Assembly: GCF_021129155.1 (NCBI RefSeq)
Contig: NZ_JAJOMC010000016.1
Span: 1-64,000, forward strand
Reading direction: 5' to 3'
Length of the DNA: 64,000 bases
Source of the DNA: Arthrobacter sp. AK04
GTDB lineage: Bacteria; Actinomycetota; Actinomycetes; Actinomycetales; Micrococcaceae
Shown here piece by piece: positions 63,410 to 64,000 of the stretch; position 1 is the first letter of the stretch; the number at the start of each line of letters is the position of its first letter. The position numbers and the translations under genes were made by a program. The notes under the pieces are model-generated. The model saw nothing but the letters and a program-made list of their open reading frames with translations. It did not search any database and had not been told where the DNA came from.

Positions 63410-64000
63410 ATGACTTCCCCTTCCACGGCACCCACTGTTACTGCACTCGCCCCTGAAACCCTCCAGTCCTGGTTCAAAGAGCACCAGGACCTCGTGGTGC
63501 TCGATGTGCGTTCGGCCGCTGAGTTCGAGTCCATGCATATCCGCGGCTCCTACAACGTCCCGCTGCCGCTTTTGTCCGAGCACACCGACGAGCTCGCTGC
63601 CCGGCTGGGTTCCCGTGTTGTCCTGGTCTGCCAGTCCGGTGTGCGCGCCGAGCAGGCCCGCCAGCGCCTTGCCAAGGCCGGGATCGAGACCGCCTACGTC
63701 CTGACCGGCGGCGCGCCCGATTTCGCCGCTGCCGGCGGTGACGTGGTCAAGGGCAAGGACCGCTGGGATCTCGAGCGGCAGGTCCGCCTGGTGGCCGGGT
63801 CCCTGGTGGTCCTGGGCCTGGCCGGCGGCAAGTTCGTCTCCCCCAAGATCCGGACCCTCGCCGGGGTCATCGGCACGGGCCTGACCTTCTCCGCAGCCAC
63901 CAACACCTGCGCCATGGGCCAGGCGATCTCGGCCATGCCGTGGAACAAGGCCGCCAAGGAGCCCACCCGCGAAAGCGCCATCCTCGCCCTGCCCGTCAAC
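63410..64000 (+). CDS. Rhodanese-domain membrane protein (3' end beyond window)
   Basis: The frame opens at ATG 63410 and remains open for 197 codons to the window end. The rhodanese domain (about 10-115) has LVVLDVRSAAEFESMHIRGSYNVPLPLL and active-site C74 in VVLVCQSGVRAEQARQRL. It transfers sulfane sulfur. A YgaP/DUF2892-type region follows: RQVRLVAGSLVVLGLAGG and RTLAGVIGTGLTFSAATNTCAMGQAI, two likely membrane helices. The gene is under the CstR-like operators, so expression probably rises with reactive sulfur. Confidence 0.85.
   Translation, partial: MTSPSTAPTVTALAPETLQSWFKEHQDLVVLDVRSAAEFESMHIRGSYNVPLPLLSEHTDELAARLGSRVVLVCQSGVRAEQARQRLAKAGIETAYVLTGGAPDFAAAGGDVVKGKDRWDLERQVRLVAGSLVVLGLAGGKFVSPKIRTLAGVIGTGLTFSAATNTCAMGQAISAMPWNKAAKEPTRESAILALPVN

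Overview
The window is chromosomal DNA of a high-G+C actinobacterium, most likely Arthrobacter or Pseudarthrobacter (Micrococcaceae). The support is the codon usage, the LacI-regulated sugar loci whose ABC importers carry no ATPase of their own (normally served by a shared MsiK-type ATPase), and a homoprotocatechuate 2,3-dioxygenase that matches, as I recall them, the Arthrobacter globiformis MndD and Brevibacterium fuscum enzymes. The first ~100 bases are low-complexity C/G and look like a contig end. I saw no tRNA, rRNA or CRISPR array.

Layout. (1) 1-5.5 kb is an accessory edge: small membrane and lipoprotein genes, an IS30-family transposase (DD33E), and a serine recombinase broken by a stop codon just ahead of its catalytic serine. 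(2) 5.6-18.8 kb is a glycoside locus: aldo/keto reductase, GH31 alpha-xylosidase, GH42 beta-galactosidase, LacI regulator, LplABC-type importer, and a GH3 enzyme with a beta-trefoil insertion. This set fits uptake and trimming of xyloglucan-type oligosaccharides. (3) 19.8-25.9 kb is a LacI regulator facing a family-3 amino-acid-type ABC importer with a Gfo/Idh/MocA dehydrogenase and an FAD amine oxidase. Two matching 14-bp operators lie between regulator and importer. (4) 26-31.4 kb carries a SWIM-SNF2 helicase, a membrane protein and a GH43-like hydrolase.

(5) 31.5-41 kb, nearly all on the minus strand, is a nitrogen locus: a type III glutamine-synthetase-like ligase, three separate glutamate-synthase-like proteins (GATase, GXGXG, FMN), a monomeric-sarcosine-oxidase-like flavoenzyme, an M20 carbamoylase/amidohydrolase, an XRE-cupin regulator and an Amt transporter. 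The set resembles the N-methylglutamate route for amines, but a one-subunit oxidase stands where the four-subunit dehydrogenase would be. The same 17-nt motif precedes both the ligase gene and amt. (6) 41.1-47.4 kb is a Thu-type disaccharide operon (LacI, SBP, two permeases, ThuB- and ThuA-like) with two TGGAATCGATTCCA operators. (7) 47.5-54.4 kb holds a PhoD-like phosphatase, glutamate dehydrogenase, an AmiS/UreI-type channel, amylosucrase and prephenate dehydratase, with two long intergenic inverted repeats.

(8) 54.4-63 kb is an aromatic-acid locus. A phenol-hydroxylase-type flavin monooxygenase diverges from a homoprotocatechuate meta-cleavage operon (FAH-RraA fusion, GntR regulator, semialdehyde dehydrogenase, extradiol dioxygenase, hydratase, aldolase). 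The likely route is hydroxylated phenylacetate to homoprotocatechuate to pyruvate plus succinic semialdehyde. (9) 63-64 kb has a CstR-like two-cysteine sensor divergent from a rhodanese that runs off the window; palindromic operators lie in the promoter between them. The most notable items are the FAH-RraA fusion, the amine/N-methylglutamate-like cluster with its shared motif, and the GH3 trefoil insertion.
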